A stretch of DNA of 64,000 bases from Burkholderia ubonensis. GTDB taxonomy: Bacteria; Pseudomonadota; Gammaproteobacteria; Burkholderiales; Burkholderiaceae. The stretch lies in NCBI RefSeq assembly GCF_001718695.1, contig NZ_CP013420.1, positions 1 through 64,000 on the forward strand, in the 5' to 3' direction. Under the pieces are notes generated by a model, which searched no databases, had not been told where the DNA came from, and saw nothing but the letters and a program-made list of their open reading frames with translations. A program made the position numbers and the translations under genes. Positions 40,060 to 49,044 of this stretch are shown one piece after another (the stretch's first letter is position 1; each line of letters begins with the position of its first letter).

Positions 40060-41356
40060 TTCGCTGTTCGGCCGGCTGGCGCTGCTCGTCATCGGCGTGC
40101 TGCTGCTGTCGCACTTCGCGTGGTATTTCGCGATGCGGCTCGAGCGCAACCAGATGCAGACGCGCTATGCGGTCGAGGAAGCGTCGTTCCTCGTCGATGC
40201 GGTGCGCCAGCACGTCGCCCGCACGCCGGACCAGCCGCTGCCGTCGCGCGTGCGGCTCGTTCCGCCCGACAGCCCCGACGTGCCGCAGGGGCACGCTGTC
40301 CTGCCGCCGGCGCTCAAGCGTTTCCGCGACGACGTGAGCGAGCGCATGCCGGCCGGCACGCGCGTCGAGATCGGCACGCCCGGCCATCCGCCCGTGCTGT
40401 GGGTCAAGGAGCCGGCCGACCGCAACTGGATCGTCGTGCCGGTGCAGCCGCTGCGGCCGCCGCGCTCGCTGGACCGGATGCTGATCTGGCTCGGGACGAT
40501 CTTTTCCGCAGGCGTGGTCGCCGCGCTGTTCGCGGCCTGGCAGCTGCAGCAGCCGCTGCGCTCGCTCGCGCGCGCGGTCGCCCGCTTCGGGCGCGGCCAG
40601 CCGGTGCCGCCGCTGCGCGAGCGCGGCCCGCGCGAGCTGCGCCAGCTCACGCACGGCTTCAACCAGATGGTGGAACAGGTGTCGCGCGCGGAGAACGACC
40701 GTGCGGTGATGCTGGCGGGCGTCGCGCACGACCTGCGCACGCCGCTCGCGCGGATGCGCCTGCGCGCCGAGATGATGGACGACGCGCGTCTGCGCGACGG
40801 CGTCGTGCGCGACGTGGACTCGATGTCGCACATCGTCGACCAGTTCCTCGTGTTCGCGCACGGCGGCAATGACCGCAGCGAGCCGGTGGAGGTCGACCAG
40901 GCCTGCGAGCGGATCGCGCGCACCTACCGCGCGGTCGCGCCCAACGCGCCGACGGTCCAGACCCGGCTCGCCGCGGATGCGGGCTTCCGCCTGCCGACCG
41001 CGACGCTCGACCGGATCCTGTCGAACCTGCTCGACAACGCGCATGCGTACGGCGCGCCGCCCGTCGTCGTCGAAACGGAGCGCACCGCGACCGGCTACCT
41101 GCTGGCGGTGAGCGACCACGGCGGCGGCATCGCGCCGCGCGATCTCGCGGCCGCGACGCGGCCGTTCGTCCGGCTCGACCCCGCGCGCGGCGGCAACGGG
41201 CACAGCGGCCTCGGGCTCGCGATCGTCGAGCGGCTGGTGCTGCGGCTGGGCGGGACGTGCGAGATCGGCAACCGGCCGGAAGGCGGCCTGCGCGTCGCGA
41301 TGCAGTTCCCGTTCGACGCGGTGCCGAAGCCTGAACCGCACGCGCAGGCCGCGTGA
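40043..41356 (+). CDS. Sensor histidine kinase (EnvZ/CpxA type)
   Basis: 437 residues. A transmembrane helix at about 10-32, a periplasmic sensor domain of about 120 residues rich in Pro, a second helix at about 150-172 and a HAMP linker precede the catalytic core. The phospho-acceptor is His229 in GVAHDLRTPLARMRLR. The ATP-binding domain shows N-box ILSNLLDNAHAYG, G1 VSDHGGGI and G2 GHSGLGLAIVERL. It is translated in overlap with its response regulator. The neighbouring Spy/CpxP-like gene suggests envelope or metal stress as the signal. Confidence 0.93.
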   Translation: MRKPIDSLFGRLALLVIGVLLLSHFAWYFAMRLERNQMQTRYAVEEASFLVDAVRQHVARTPDQPLPSRVRLVPPDSPDVPQGHAVLPPALKRFRDDVSERMPAGTRVEIGTPGHPPVLWVKEPADRNWIVVPVQPLRPPRSLDRMLIWLGTIFSAGVVAALFAAWQLQQPLRSLARAVARFGRGQPVPPLRERGPRELRQLTHGFNQMVEQVSRAENDRAVMLAGVAHDLRTPLARMRLRAEMMDDARLRDGVVRDVDSMSHIVDQFLVFAHGGNDRSEPVEVDQACERIARTYRAVAPNAPTVQTRLAADAGFRLPTATLDRILSNLLDNAHAYGAPPVVVETERTATGYLLAVSDHGGGIAPRDLAAATRPFVRLDPARGGNGHSGLGLAIVERLVLRLGGTCEIGNRPEGGLRVAMQFPFDAVPKPEPHAQAA

Positions 41357-41400
41357 ACGCAGCGCGCGGCGCCGGCCTGGCTAGGCCGGGCGGCGGCGCG

Positions 41401-41667
41401 TCATTCGCCGAACAGCGAGCCGAGCGTCTCGGCGGCGTTGCTGTCGATCGTGTTGTAGGTCACGCTGGTGGCCTCGAAGATGTACACGGTCGTGTACCGG
41501 CCGAGGCGCTCGAGAATCTCGTCCTGCAGCGATTCCGGCACGATGTTCATGTTCAGGTACCAGGCCGTCGACGACAGCCGCGTCTGGAACGAACCGTACT
41601 CCTGCATCAGCTCGTAGAACGCCTCGGCATCCTGATCGCGGCAGACGATCACCAAGTTTCCTGCCAT
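41401..41667 (-). CDS. Conserved small cytosolic protein, unknown function
   Basis: An 88-residue protein with no signal peptide. The predicted pattern is strand-helix-strand-strand-helix-strand: NLVIVCRDQ, AEAFYELMQEYG, a strand TAWYLNMNIV, helix QDEILERLG and strand TTVYIFEAT. This suggests a small ferredoxin-like fold, reminiscent of SinR/Cas2-like proteins, but without evidence of catalytic residues. GGAGGAAAGGA before the ATG at 41667 is a very strong ribosome site, so the gene is probably well expressed. It converges on the histidine kinase gene. Confidence 0.75.
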   Translation of the reverse strand: MAGNLVIVCRDQDAEAFYELMQEYGSFQTRLSSTAWYLNMNIVPESLQDEILERLGRYTTVYIFEATSVTYNTIDSNAAETLGSLFGE

Positions 41668-42155
41668 TCCTTTCCTCCCGCTCGTCGATCGATCCCCGTG
41701 GGGGCCAGCCCCGATCATACCTGCTTCGCCGTGTCCGGCTCCTGACGGGGCGCACGATTTTGCCCGCCGCGGGCGGCGGGCGGGTTCACGGGCGGGCCGG
41801 ATCACGGCATAATTCGGGCCTGCATGCCGGCCGGCGCGTTGCGCGCCGCTGCGTCCCGCGCCGATCCGTCAGCCGCCGGCCCGTTCCGGGCCCGATTCGC
41901 CCGCGCTGCGGCGGATTCCACCGTCTCGATCCGGAAGGTTGTGCCTGAAATACAGGTTGTAGTAGTGTCGTGCCGTTTGCGGACCGACTCGGCCGGAATC
42001 CGCGCGGTGATGCTGACGGCACGGATGCGGCGCATTGCGTCTGCCCTGTATCGTGAGTCAAAACGAATTACCGCGCCCGCGCGCTTTGCCATGAATCAAC
42101 ATCGTCTGCCGGTCATATCCTTCGATTCGATCGGCCTTACCGGGGAGAGCGCCTG
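41668..42155. other. Long leader region upstream of the nitrate/sulfonate-type ABC genes
   Basis: 488 bases. CATAAT at about 41808 could be a -10 box, and a small hairpin CCTG-AAATA-CAGG lies near 41944-41956, followed by TTGTAG. A frame from 41824 runs to the next gene but has no good ribosome site or recognisable product. I could not match it to a known riboswitch by eye. Confidence 0.45.
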
Positions 42156-43910
42156 ATGGAGATCGGATTCGATCCGAACCGGATCGCCAATGCATCGGCA
42201 TGGCGCGTCCTGCCGAACCGCTGGGATTTCATTGCCTTTCCGCTGATCATCTGCGTGATCGCGATGGCGGTGGTCGGGTTCCATGAAACGATGGCGCCGA
42301 TCACGACCCTCAATACGCAGAAGATCTCGCTGGATCCGTCGAACCTGCCCGAATATGCGCTGCGCACGACGCTGCGGATGCTCGCGGCGATGGTCGCGTC
42401 GCTCGCGTTCACGCTCGTGTACGGCACGCTCGCCGCGAAGAGCCGCCGCGCCGGCATGGTGCTCGTGCCGATCCTCGACATCCTGCAGTCGGTGCCGGTG
42501 CTCGGCTATATCTCGTTTACGGTGACGTTCTTCCTCGCGCTGTTCCCGAGCCGCGTGCTCGGCGCCGAACTGGCCGCGATCTTCGCGATCTTCACGAGCC
42601 AGGCGTGGAACATGACGTTCAGCTTCTACCAGTCGCTGCGCACGGTGCCGCGCGACCTCGACGAAGCGAGCCGCGGCTTCCAGCTGACGTCGTGGCAGCG
42701 CTTCTGGAAGCTCGAGGTGCCGTTCTCGATGCCGGGGCTGATCTGGAACATGATGATGTCGATGTCGGGCGGCTGGTTCTTCGTCGTCGCGTCGGAGGCG
42801 ATCACGGTCGGCAACCACACGATCACGCTGCCGGGCATCGGCGCGTATCTCGCGCAGGCGATCAGCGACAAGAACCTCGGCGCGATCGGCTGGGTGATCC
42901 TCGCGATGACCGTCGTGATCCTCGCGTACGACCAGCTGCTGTTCCGCCCGCTCGTCGCGTGGGCCGACAAGTTCCGGATGGAAACCACGAGCTCCGGCAA
43001 TGCGCCCGAATCGTGGCTGCTCGACCTCGTGCGCCGCACGCGCCTGATCCACCAACTGCTGGTGCCGGCCGGCTGGCTCTTCGCGAAGGCCGCGCGGATT
43101 CCGCTGCGCCTGCCGCTGTCGGGCGCGGTGCGCTTCACGCTGCCGCGCGTCGAGAAGAAGGCGTCGTTCGCCGCCGACATCGCGTGGGCGCTCCTCGTGC
43201 TGGCCGGCACGGCCTACGTCGTCTGGCGCGTCGTCAGCTTCGTGGCGGCCGGCGTGACGATGGCCGAAGTCGGCCACGTCTTCACGCTGGGGCTCATCAC
43301 GCTGCTGCGCGTGATCGTGCTGATCGCGATCGCGTCGGTGATCTGGGTGCCGATCGGCGTGTGGATCGGGCTGCGCCCGGCGCTCGCCGAAAAGATGCAG
43401 CCGCTCGCGCAGTTCCTGGCCGCGTTCCCCGCGAACCTGCTGTTCCCGGCGTTCGTGATCGTGATCGCGCATTTCCGCCTGAACCCCGACATCTGGCTGT
43501 CGCCGCTGATCGTGCTCGGCACCCAGTGGTATATCCTGTTCAACGTGATTGCCGGCGCGACGTCCTATCCGAACGACTACCGCGAGGCGGCGACGAACTT
43601 CCGCATCCGCGGCTGGCAATGGTGGCGCCAGGCGATCCTGCCGGGCATCTTCCCGTATTACGTGACGGGCGCGATCACCGCGTCGGGCGGCGCATGGAAC
43701 GCGAGCATCGTGTCGGAAGCGGTGCAATGGGGCAATACCAAGATCGAGGCGCACGGCCTCGGCGCGTATATCGCCCAGACGACGGCCGCCGGCGATTTCC
43801 CGAAGATCATCCTGGGCATCACGGTGATGTCCCTGTTCGTGACCCTGTTCAACCGCCTGCTGTGGCGTCCGCTGTATGCCTATGCCGAATCGAAGCTGCG
43901 ACTTGACTGA
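42156..43910 (+). CDS. ABC transporter permease with two fused membrane domains (nitrate/sulfonate type)
   Basis: 584 residues with two complete BPD_transp_1 domains in one chain. The first (about 20-275) has the EAA loop DEASRGFQLTSWQRFWKLEVP near residue 169. The second (about 340-575) has YREAATNFRIRGWQWWRQ near residue 475. About twelve helices are expected. The family transports nitrate, sulfonates, bicarbonate or pyrimidine-like compounds. GGGGAGAG precedes the ATG. The ATPase gene follows 22 bp downstream, and no substrate-binding protein gene is found on either side. Confidence 0.92.
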   Translation: MEIGFDPNRIANASAWRVLPNRWDFIAFPLIICVIAMAVVGFHETMAPITTLNTQKISLDPSNLPEYALRTTLRMLAAMVASLAFTLVYGTLAAKSRRAGMVLVPILDILQSVPVLGYISFTVTFFLALFPSRVLGAELAAIFAIFTSQAWNMTFSFYQSLRTVPRDLDEASRGFQLTSWQRFWKLEVPFSMPGLIWNMMMSMSGGWFFVVASEAITVGNHTITLPGIGAYLAQAISDKNLGAIGWVILAMTVVILAYDQLLFRPLVAWADKFRMETTSSGNAPESWLLDLVRRTRLIHQLLVPAGWLFAKAARIPLRLPLSGAVRFTLPRVEKKASFAADIAWALLVLAGTAYVVWRVVSFVAAGVTMAEVGHVFTLGLITLLRVIVLIAIASVIWVPIGVWIGLRPALAEKMQPLAQFLAAFPANLLFPAFVIVIAHFRLNPDIWLSPLIVLGTQWYILFNVIAGATSYPNDYREAATNFRIRGWQWWRQAILPGIFPYYVTGAITASGGAWNASIVSEAVQWGNTKIEAHGLGAYIAQTTAAGDFPKIILGITVMSLFVTLFNRLLWRPLYAYAESKLRLD

Positions 43911-43932
43911 AACTGATTGAGAGCGAAACGCG

Positions 43933-45273
43933 ATGCACAATCCGAATGCTGTAAACGCCCCCGTTCAGACGCAGCCGGCGCCGCCGAAGCTCGGTGACGA
44001 GATCCTGCGCGTCGCCGACGTCAGCCGCGGCTTCAACAAGACCCAAGGCGAGCTGCTCGTGCTCGACGGCGCGAACCTGTCGCTGCGCGAAGGCGAGATC
44101 GTCGGGCTGCTCGGCCGCTCCGGCTCGGGCAAGTCGACGCTGTTGCGCATCATCGCCGGCTTGATCGAGCCGACGGGCGGCGAGGTCAGCTACCTCGGCA
44201 AGCCGCTGCGCGGCCCGGCCGAAGGCGTCGCGATGGTGTTCCAGACCTTCGCGCTGTTCCCGTGGCTCACCGTGCTGCAGAACGTGGAAGCGGGCCTCGA
44301 GGCGCTCGGCGTCGGCGCGCGCGAGCGGCGCGAGCGCGCGCTCGCGGCGATCGACCTGATCGGTCTCGACGGCTTCGAGAACGCGTATCCGCGCGAGCTG
44401 TCGGGCGGCATGCGCCAGCGCGTCGGATTCGCGCGCGCGCTCGTCGTCGACCCGACGATCCTGTTGATGGACGAGCCGTTCTCGGCGCTCGACGTGCTGA
44501 CCGCCGAGACGCTGCGCACCGACCTGCTCGACCTGTGGACGCAGGGCCGCATGCCGATCAAGTCGGTGCTGATCGTCACGCACAACATCGAGGAAGCGGT
44601 GTTCATGTGCGACCGGATCCTCGTGCTGTCGTCGAACCCGGGCCGCGTGATCGCCGAGATCAAGGTGCCGTTCAAGCATCCGCGCAATCGTCTCGACCCG
44701 GCGTTCCGCCGGCTGGTCGACGACATCTACGCGAAGATGACGGCCCGCCAGATCGGCGAGGCGACGAAGAAGGGGCTCGAGCTCGGCAGCTGGCTGCCGC
44801 AGGTGTCGACCAACCTGATGGCCGGCCTGATCGAGACGCTCGCCGCGCCGCCGTACCACGGCCGCGCGGACATGCCGGAAATCGCGCGCACGCTGCATCT
44901 GGAGGTCGACGACCTGTTCCCGATCGCCGAAGTGCTGCAGTACCTCGGCTTCGCCGACGTGCGGGAAGGGGACGTGTTCCTGACGCCGCCGGGGCGCGTG
45001 TTCGCGGAGTTCGGCACGCAGGAGCGCAAGCTGATGTTCGCGGATCATCTGCTGAAGCACGTGCCGCTCGCCGCGCGGATCAAGAAGGTGCTCAACGAGC
45101 GGCCGGGCCATCGCGCGCCGCGCGTGCGCTTCGAGCAGGAGCTGGAGGATTTCCTGTCCGACGGCGCCGCGGAGGAGACGCTCGATGCGGTGATCGACTG
45201 GGGACGTTACGGCGAGATCTTCTCGTATAACGACCAGACCGAGATTTTCAGTCTCGAGGACGTCGAGTCCTGA
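43933..45273 (+). CDS. ABC transporter ATPase with C-terminal AAA-associated domain
   Basis: 446 residues. The first ~270 form a nitrate/sulfonate-type ABC ATPase: Walker A GRSGSGKST (near 58), AMVFQTFALFPWLTV, signature LSGGMRQRVGF, Walker B ILLMDEPFSALD and H-loop THNIEEAV. The last ~150 residues, from about 290, belong to the AAA_assoc_C type: a winged-helix-like region (GLIETLAAPPYHGRADMPEIA) followed by VEVDDLFPIAEVLQYLGFADV-like segments. This extension may regulate transport, an inference. It forms a two-gene unit with the double permease. Confidence 0.92.
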   Translation: MHNPNAVNAPVQTQPAPPKLGDEILRVADVSRGFNKTQGELLVLDGANLSLREGEIVGLLGRSGSGKSTLLRIIAGLIEPTGGEVSYLGKPLRGPAEGVAMVFQTFALFPWLTVLQNVEAGLEALGVGARERRERALAAIDLIGLDGFENAYPRELSGGMRQRVGFARALVVDPTILLMDEPFSALDVLTAETLRTDLLDLWTQGRMPIKSVLIVTHNIEEAVFMCDRILVLSSNPGRVIAEIKVPFKHPRNRLDPAFRRLVDDIYAKMTARQIGEATKKGLELGSWLPQVSTNLMAGLIETLAAPPYHGRADMPEIARTLHLEVDDLFPIAEVLQYLGFADVREGDVFLTPPGRVFAEFGTQERKLMFADHLLKHVPLAARIKKVLNERPGHRAPRVRFEQELEDFLSDGAAEETLDAVIDWGRYGEIFSYNDQTEIFSLEDVES

Positions 45274-45336
45274 CCGGCGCGCCGGGCCGCCCGGCCCGGC
45301 AGCAGCGGGCGCCCGCGCGTCACGCGGCGCGGCGCA

Positions 45337-45831
45337 TCACTGCAGATTGCCCCAGCGGTCGACGGCCGGTTCGGCCGCGGCCCACTTCCAGCGCGCACCT
45401 TGCTGGCACGCGCTCGCAAAATACCAGTCCGCCTTCGCGCCGTCCTTCACCGAGAACGCGAATTCCTTGCACAGCGCGAGCGACGTCGAATAGGCGCGCG
45501 TGACGCGCACCTCGCCTTCGCCGTTCTCGAGCGGAAGAGTATTCTTCACCTTCCACGGTTTCACTTCGCCGACCGCGAGGCTGCCGACCGCCTGCGCGAT
45601 CGCATCCTGCTGGTTCTGGTGGAGTTGCTTCATCGTGCGCTTCACGGCCTCGTCGGTCGCGGCCTGCACGGCGATGCCGACGCCGACGCCGACGGCCGGG
45701 TTGGCAGTCACGAGGCCCGTCGCCGCGCCCGCGAGCGCGCCGCTCGCCGCGCCGACCGACCCGCAGCCCGACAGCGCGGCGCCGGCCGCGCACAGCGCGC
45801 CAAGCCACGCGACGCGGATCGCGACGCTCAT
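45337..45831 (-). CDS. Small lipoprotein, downstream member of a paralogous pair
   Basis: 164 residues with a lipoprotein signal ending ALSGCGS. A glycine/alanine-zipper-like segment (ASGALAGAATGLVTANPAV) follows, then a soluble domain with one Cys (ALCKEFAFSV), ending KWAAAEPAVDRWGNLQ. The end and the order of elements match the upstream neighbour (KWASAEPATERWGALQ), so the two arose by duplication. Function unknown; outer- or inner-membrane-anchored in the periplasm. Its ATG overlaps the neighbour's stop by 4 bp. Confidence 0.8.
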   Translation of the reverse strand: MSVAIRVAWLGALCAAGAALSGCGSVGAASGALAGAATGLVTANPAVGVGVGIAVQAATDEAVKRTMKQLHQNQQDAIAQAVGSLAVGEVKPWKVKNTLPLENGEGEVRVTRAYSTSLALCKEFAFSVKDGAKADWYFASACQQGARWKWAAAEPAVDRWGNLQ

Positions 45832-46379
45832 TGCAGCGCACCCCAGCGCTCGGTTGCCGGTTCGGCCGACGCCCATTTCCACACCGGGCCGTCGCGGCAG
45901 ATGGTCGCGACGAAGAACGCGGATTGCGCGGCGGCATCGGCCTTGGCCGGCGCATCGACGGAGAACACGATTTCCTTGCAGTCGAGCGGACCGACGCTGA
46001 TCATCCGGCTGACCGTCACGCGGCCGCGCTCGTCGTCCTCGATCGGAAACGCGTGGTTCGTCGACCACGGCGCGACGCCGCCGACATCGAGCGGCCCGGC
46101 CGCCGTGGCGATCTGCTGCTGCGTGTAGCGGTGCGCGACGCGCTGCGTGTACTGGACGCCCGCACGCGCGCCGGCGACCGCGCCGAGGCCGATCCCCGTC
46201 GCGACGGCAGCGTTGTTGGTGACCTTGGACGCGATCGCGGCGCCCGCGATGCCGGCGCCGGCCGTCGCGCCTTCGCTGTACAGCGAGTTGCAGCCGGACA
46301 GCAGCGCCGCCGCAGCGGCAGCGGCCAGCACGATGCGTGCCGGCATGGCCCGGCGCGGCGGTTCGAAACGAAAGTTCAT
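45828..46379 (-). CDS. Small lipoprotein, upstream member of a paralogous pair
   Basis: 183 residues, with a lipobox LLSGCNS near residue 30, a glycine-rich zipper (GATAGAGIAGAAIASKV), a region with YTQRVAHRYTQQQIATAAG, and a C-terminal half similar to the downstream paralog (LDCKEIVFSV...WKWASAEPATERWG). Function unknown. The ATG at 46379 has AGGG upstream; an internal ATG at 46346 directly before the hydrophobic core is also possible. Translationally coupled to the second gene through a 4-bp overlap. Confidence 0.8.
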   Translation of the reverse strand: MNFRFEPPRRAMPARIVLAAAAAAALLSGCNSLYSEGATAGAGIAGAAIASKVTNNAAVATGIGLGAVAGARAGVQYTQRVAHRYTQQQIATAAGPLDVGGVAPWSTNHAFPIEDDERGRVTVSRMISVGPLDCKEIVFSVDAPAKADAAAQSAFFVATICRDGPVWKWASAEPATERWGALQ

Positions 46380-46666
46380 CCCTGAGTGCGTGTCCTGTCT
46401 GGGTGAGCGGCGAGGCATGCGCGCGCTCATGCCGTGCCATTGTTTCGCAATTGTCATAGGGAAACTGCAAAGCTTTGACAAATCGCCGGCGGCCGGCCTC
46501 GCGCACGCGCGCGGCGCTATTGTCTGGCAGATGGTGGGCGAGGGGTCGAAACGTTACAAATTGAAGGTAATTGTTACGCTGGCGTGCAAGCTTCGCGCCT
46601 AGACTCTTTTGTTATGGAATGTTTCGACGACGGTCGTGCGCCGTTTCACCCATGAGACACCCAGCC

Positions 46667-46864
46667 ATGCGCCGTTCCAAACGGCCTTCGCAGCAACCGC
46701 CCGACACGGGCGCCGGCCGCCCGCGGCCGCGCACCGATGCGCCATCCGCGCCGCCTGCCGGCGCGCCGGCCACGACGCCGTCCGACGGCGATCACAACCA
46801 GGGCGGGACCCGCCCGGAAGGGCTCGACTATCAACGCGATCTCGGCGTCGATCAGGACGCATGA
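46667..46864 (+). CDS. Possible small Pro-rich hypothetical protein
   Basis: 65 residues, Pro/Ala/Arg-rich and probably disordered (RRSKRPSQQPPDTGAG at the start), ending in a more ordered, acidic tail (GGTRPEGLDYQRDLGVDQDA). Third codon positions are mostly G or C as in real genes here. The start could also be the ATG at 46652. No ribosome site is convincing. It precedes otsA by 150 bp in the same direction. I recognise no family. Confidence 0.45.
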   Translation: MRRSKRPSQQPPDTGAGRPRPRTDAPSAPPAGAPATTPSDGDHNQGGTRPEGLDYQRDLGVDQDA

Positions 46865-47017
46865 CGTCCTTGTCGTTGCATTCCTGCGCCGCATTTCGTT
46901 GCCGCATTTGTCGCATTTCTCACGCCTGAACCGCCGCGCGGCAGCCTTCCGGTTGCCGCGCCCGTCACGGCGCGCGCCTTGCGCGCCGGCCATTCGAATC
47001 AAGAAGGGGGAAGCCGC

Positions 47018-48436
47018 ATGAGCAGATTGATCGTGGTATCGAACCGTGTCGCCATCGGCGAGGACACGCGCCCGAGCGCGGGCGGCCTCGCGGTCGGCGT
47101 GATGGACGCGCTGCAGGAAACCGGCGGCATGTGGTTCGGCTGGAGCGGCGAGATCGTCGGCACGCCCGATGCGCCCGTGATCCGGCGCGACGGCAACGTG
47201 ACCTACGCGACGGTCGGCCTGACCCGCCGCGACTACGATCAGTACTACCGCGGTTTCTCGAACGCGACGCTGTGGCCGGTGTTCCACTATCGCGGCGACC
47301 TCGCGCGCTTCGACCGCCAGGAATACGCGGGCTATCTGCGCGTGAACGCCGCGCTCGCGAAACAGCTCGCCGCGCTGCTGAAGCCCGACGACCTGGTCTG
47401 GGTGCACGACTACCACCTGCTGCCGTTCGCGCATTGCCTGCGCGAGCTCGGCGTGAAGAACCCGATCGGCTTCTTCCTGCACATCCCGTTTCCGTCGCCC
47501 GACGTGCTGCGCATGGTGCCGCCGCACGACGAGCTCGTGAAATTCATGTGCGCATACGACGTCGCCGGCTTCCAGACCGACGCCGACAAGCAGGCGTTCG
47601 TCGACTACATCGAACGGCGCGGCATCGGCGCGTCGAGCGACGACGGGATGCTGCATGCGCACGGGCGGGTCGTGAAAGTGGCCGCGTATCCGATCGGCGT
47701 GTATCCGGACGCGATCGCGCAGGCGGCGGTGCAGTACGGCGCACGCAAGCCGGTGAAGATGCTGCGCGACGCGCTCGACGGCCGCAAGCTGGTGATGAGC
47801 GTCGATCGTCTCGATTACTCGAAGGGGCTCGTCGAGCGCTTCCAGGCGTTCGAGCGGATGCTCGCGAACGCGCCCGGCTGGCTGGGCCGCGTGTCGCTCG
47901 TGCAGATCGCGCCGCCGACGCGCACCGACGTGCAGACCTACCAGCGCATCCGCGAGACGCTCGAAGGCGAGGCGGGCCGTATCAACGGGCGCTTCTCGCA
48001 ACTCGACTGGACGCCGATCCAGTACCTGAACCGCAAGTACGAGCGCAACCTGCTGATGGCGTTCTTCCGGATGTCGCAGGTCGGCTACGTGACGCCGCTG
48101 CGCGACGGGATGAATCTCGTCGCGAAAGAGTACGTCGCTTCGCAGGATCCGGCCGATCCGGGCGTGCTCGTGCTGTCCGAATTCGCGGGCGCGGCGGCCG
48201 AGCTGCCGGGCGCGCTGCTCGTCAATCCGTTCGACCTGTCGCAGATGGCCGAGGCGCTCGAGCGCGCGCTGTCGATGCCGCTCGCCGAGCGGCAGGCGCG
48301 TCACGACGAGAACCTCGCGCGGCTGCGCGCGAACGACCTGTCGGTCTGGCGCGACACGTTCGTCGCGGATCTGCGCAGCGTCGCGACGGCCGCGTCGGTG
48401 ACGCGGCTGGCCGGCCGGCGGGTTGCGCATGTCTGA
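47018..48436 (+). CDS. otsA: Trehalose-6-phosphate synthase
   Basis: A 472-residue GT20 retaining glycosyltransferase that joins UDP-glucose and glucose-6-phosphate for synthesis of the osmoprotectant trehalose. Family blocks are SNRVA...[11 protein letters not shown] (near the start), [11 protein letters not shown] (about 128), [31 protein letters not shown] (about 262) and the nucleotide-sugar site [15 protein letters not shown] (about 362). GGGGGAAG precedes the ATG at 47018. No otsB phosphatase gene is seen beside it; instead an ATPase gene overlaps its 3' end. Confidence 0.96.
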   Translation: MSRLIVVSNRVAIGEDTRPSAGGLAVGVMDALQETGGMWFGWSGEIVGTPDAPVIRRDGNVTYATVGLTRRDYDQYYRGFSNATLWPVFHYRGDLARFDRQEYAGYLRVNAALAKQLAALLKPDDLVWVHDYHLLPFAHCLRELGVKNPIGFFLHIPFPSPDVLRMVPPHDELVKFMCAYDVAGFQTDADKQAFVDYIERRGIGASSDDGMLHAHGRVVKVAAYPIGVYPDAIAQAAVQYGARKPVKMLRDALDGRKLVMSVDRLDYSKGLVERFQAFERMLANAPGWLGRVSLVQIAPPTRTDVQTYQRIRETLEGEAGRINGRFSQLDWTPIQYLNRKYERNLLMAFFRMSQVGYVTPLRDGMNLVAKEYVASQDPADPGVLVLSEFAGAAAELPGALLVNPFDLSQMAEALERALSMPLAERQARHDENLARLRANDLSVWRDTFVADLRSVATAASVTRLAGRRVAHV

Positions 48437-49022
48437 GCGCGCGCGAGTGGGCGGCGGCGCGGACGAAGGGGCAGACGAGGCTGCCCGGCGCTTCTTCGTC
48501 GTGACGGGCGGGCCCGGCTCTGGCAAGAGCACGCTGATCGACGCGCTCGAGCGCGCCGGCTTCGCGCGTTCGCAGGAAGCGGGGCGCGGGGTGATCCAGG
48601 ACCAGGTGGCGGTCGACGGCCCCGCGCTGCCGTGGCGCGACCGGAGCGCATTCGCCGAGCTGATGCTGGGCTGGGAGATGCGTTCGCACCATCTCGCGCG
48701 GCAGGCGCGCGGGCCGGTGTTCTTCGATCGCGGCGTGCCGGACGTGATCGGCTACCTGCGCCTGTCGGGGCTCGCGGTGCCCGCGCACGCGGAGGCTGCT
48801 GCGCGACGCTTCCGCTATCACCGGCGCGTGTTCATCGCGCCGCCTTGGCCCGACATCTACACGCAGGATGCCGAGCGCCGGCAGGATTTCGGCGAAGCGG
48901 TGCGCACTTATGACGCGATGGTCGAATGCTATGCGTCGTACGGCTATCGGCTGATCGAGCTGCCGCGAGCGAGCGTGAAGGCGCGCGTGCGTTTCGTGCT
49001 GGACGCGCTCGACGCGACGTGA
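48429..49022 (+). CDS. P-loop ATPase/kinase-like protein (AAA_28 type)
   Basis: 197 residues. Walker A is FFVVTGGPGSGKST (near residue 24), followed by VFFDRGVPDVIGYLRL, the Walker-B-like DRG block of the AAA_28 group, and FIAPPWPDIYTQDAERRQDF. The group is related to NadR-type kinases, and a small-molecule kinase is plausible. Its ATG lies 8 bp before the end of otsA, so the two are co-translated; a link to trehalose or sugar-phosphate metabolism is inference. Confidence 0.85.
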   Translation: MSERARVGGGADEGADEAARRFFVVTGGPGSGKSTLIDALERAGFARSQEAGRGVIQDQVAVDGPALPWRDRSAFAELMLGWEMRSHHLARQARGPVFFDRGVPDVIGYLRLSGLAVPAHAEAAARRFRYHRRVFIAPPWPDIYTQDAERRQDFGEAVRTYDAMVECYASYGYRLIELPRASVKARVRFVLDALDAT

Positions 49023-49044
49023 TGCGCGCCGGGCGCCGGCCTGG

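Noticed and set aside
41824-42155. Plus-strand frame of 110 codons before the double permease
   Set aside because: No ribosome site, no signal or domain and a composition unlike neighbours; treated as leader.
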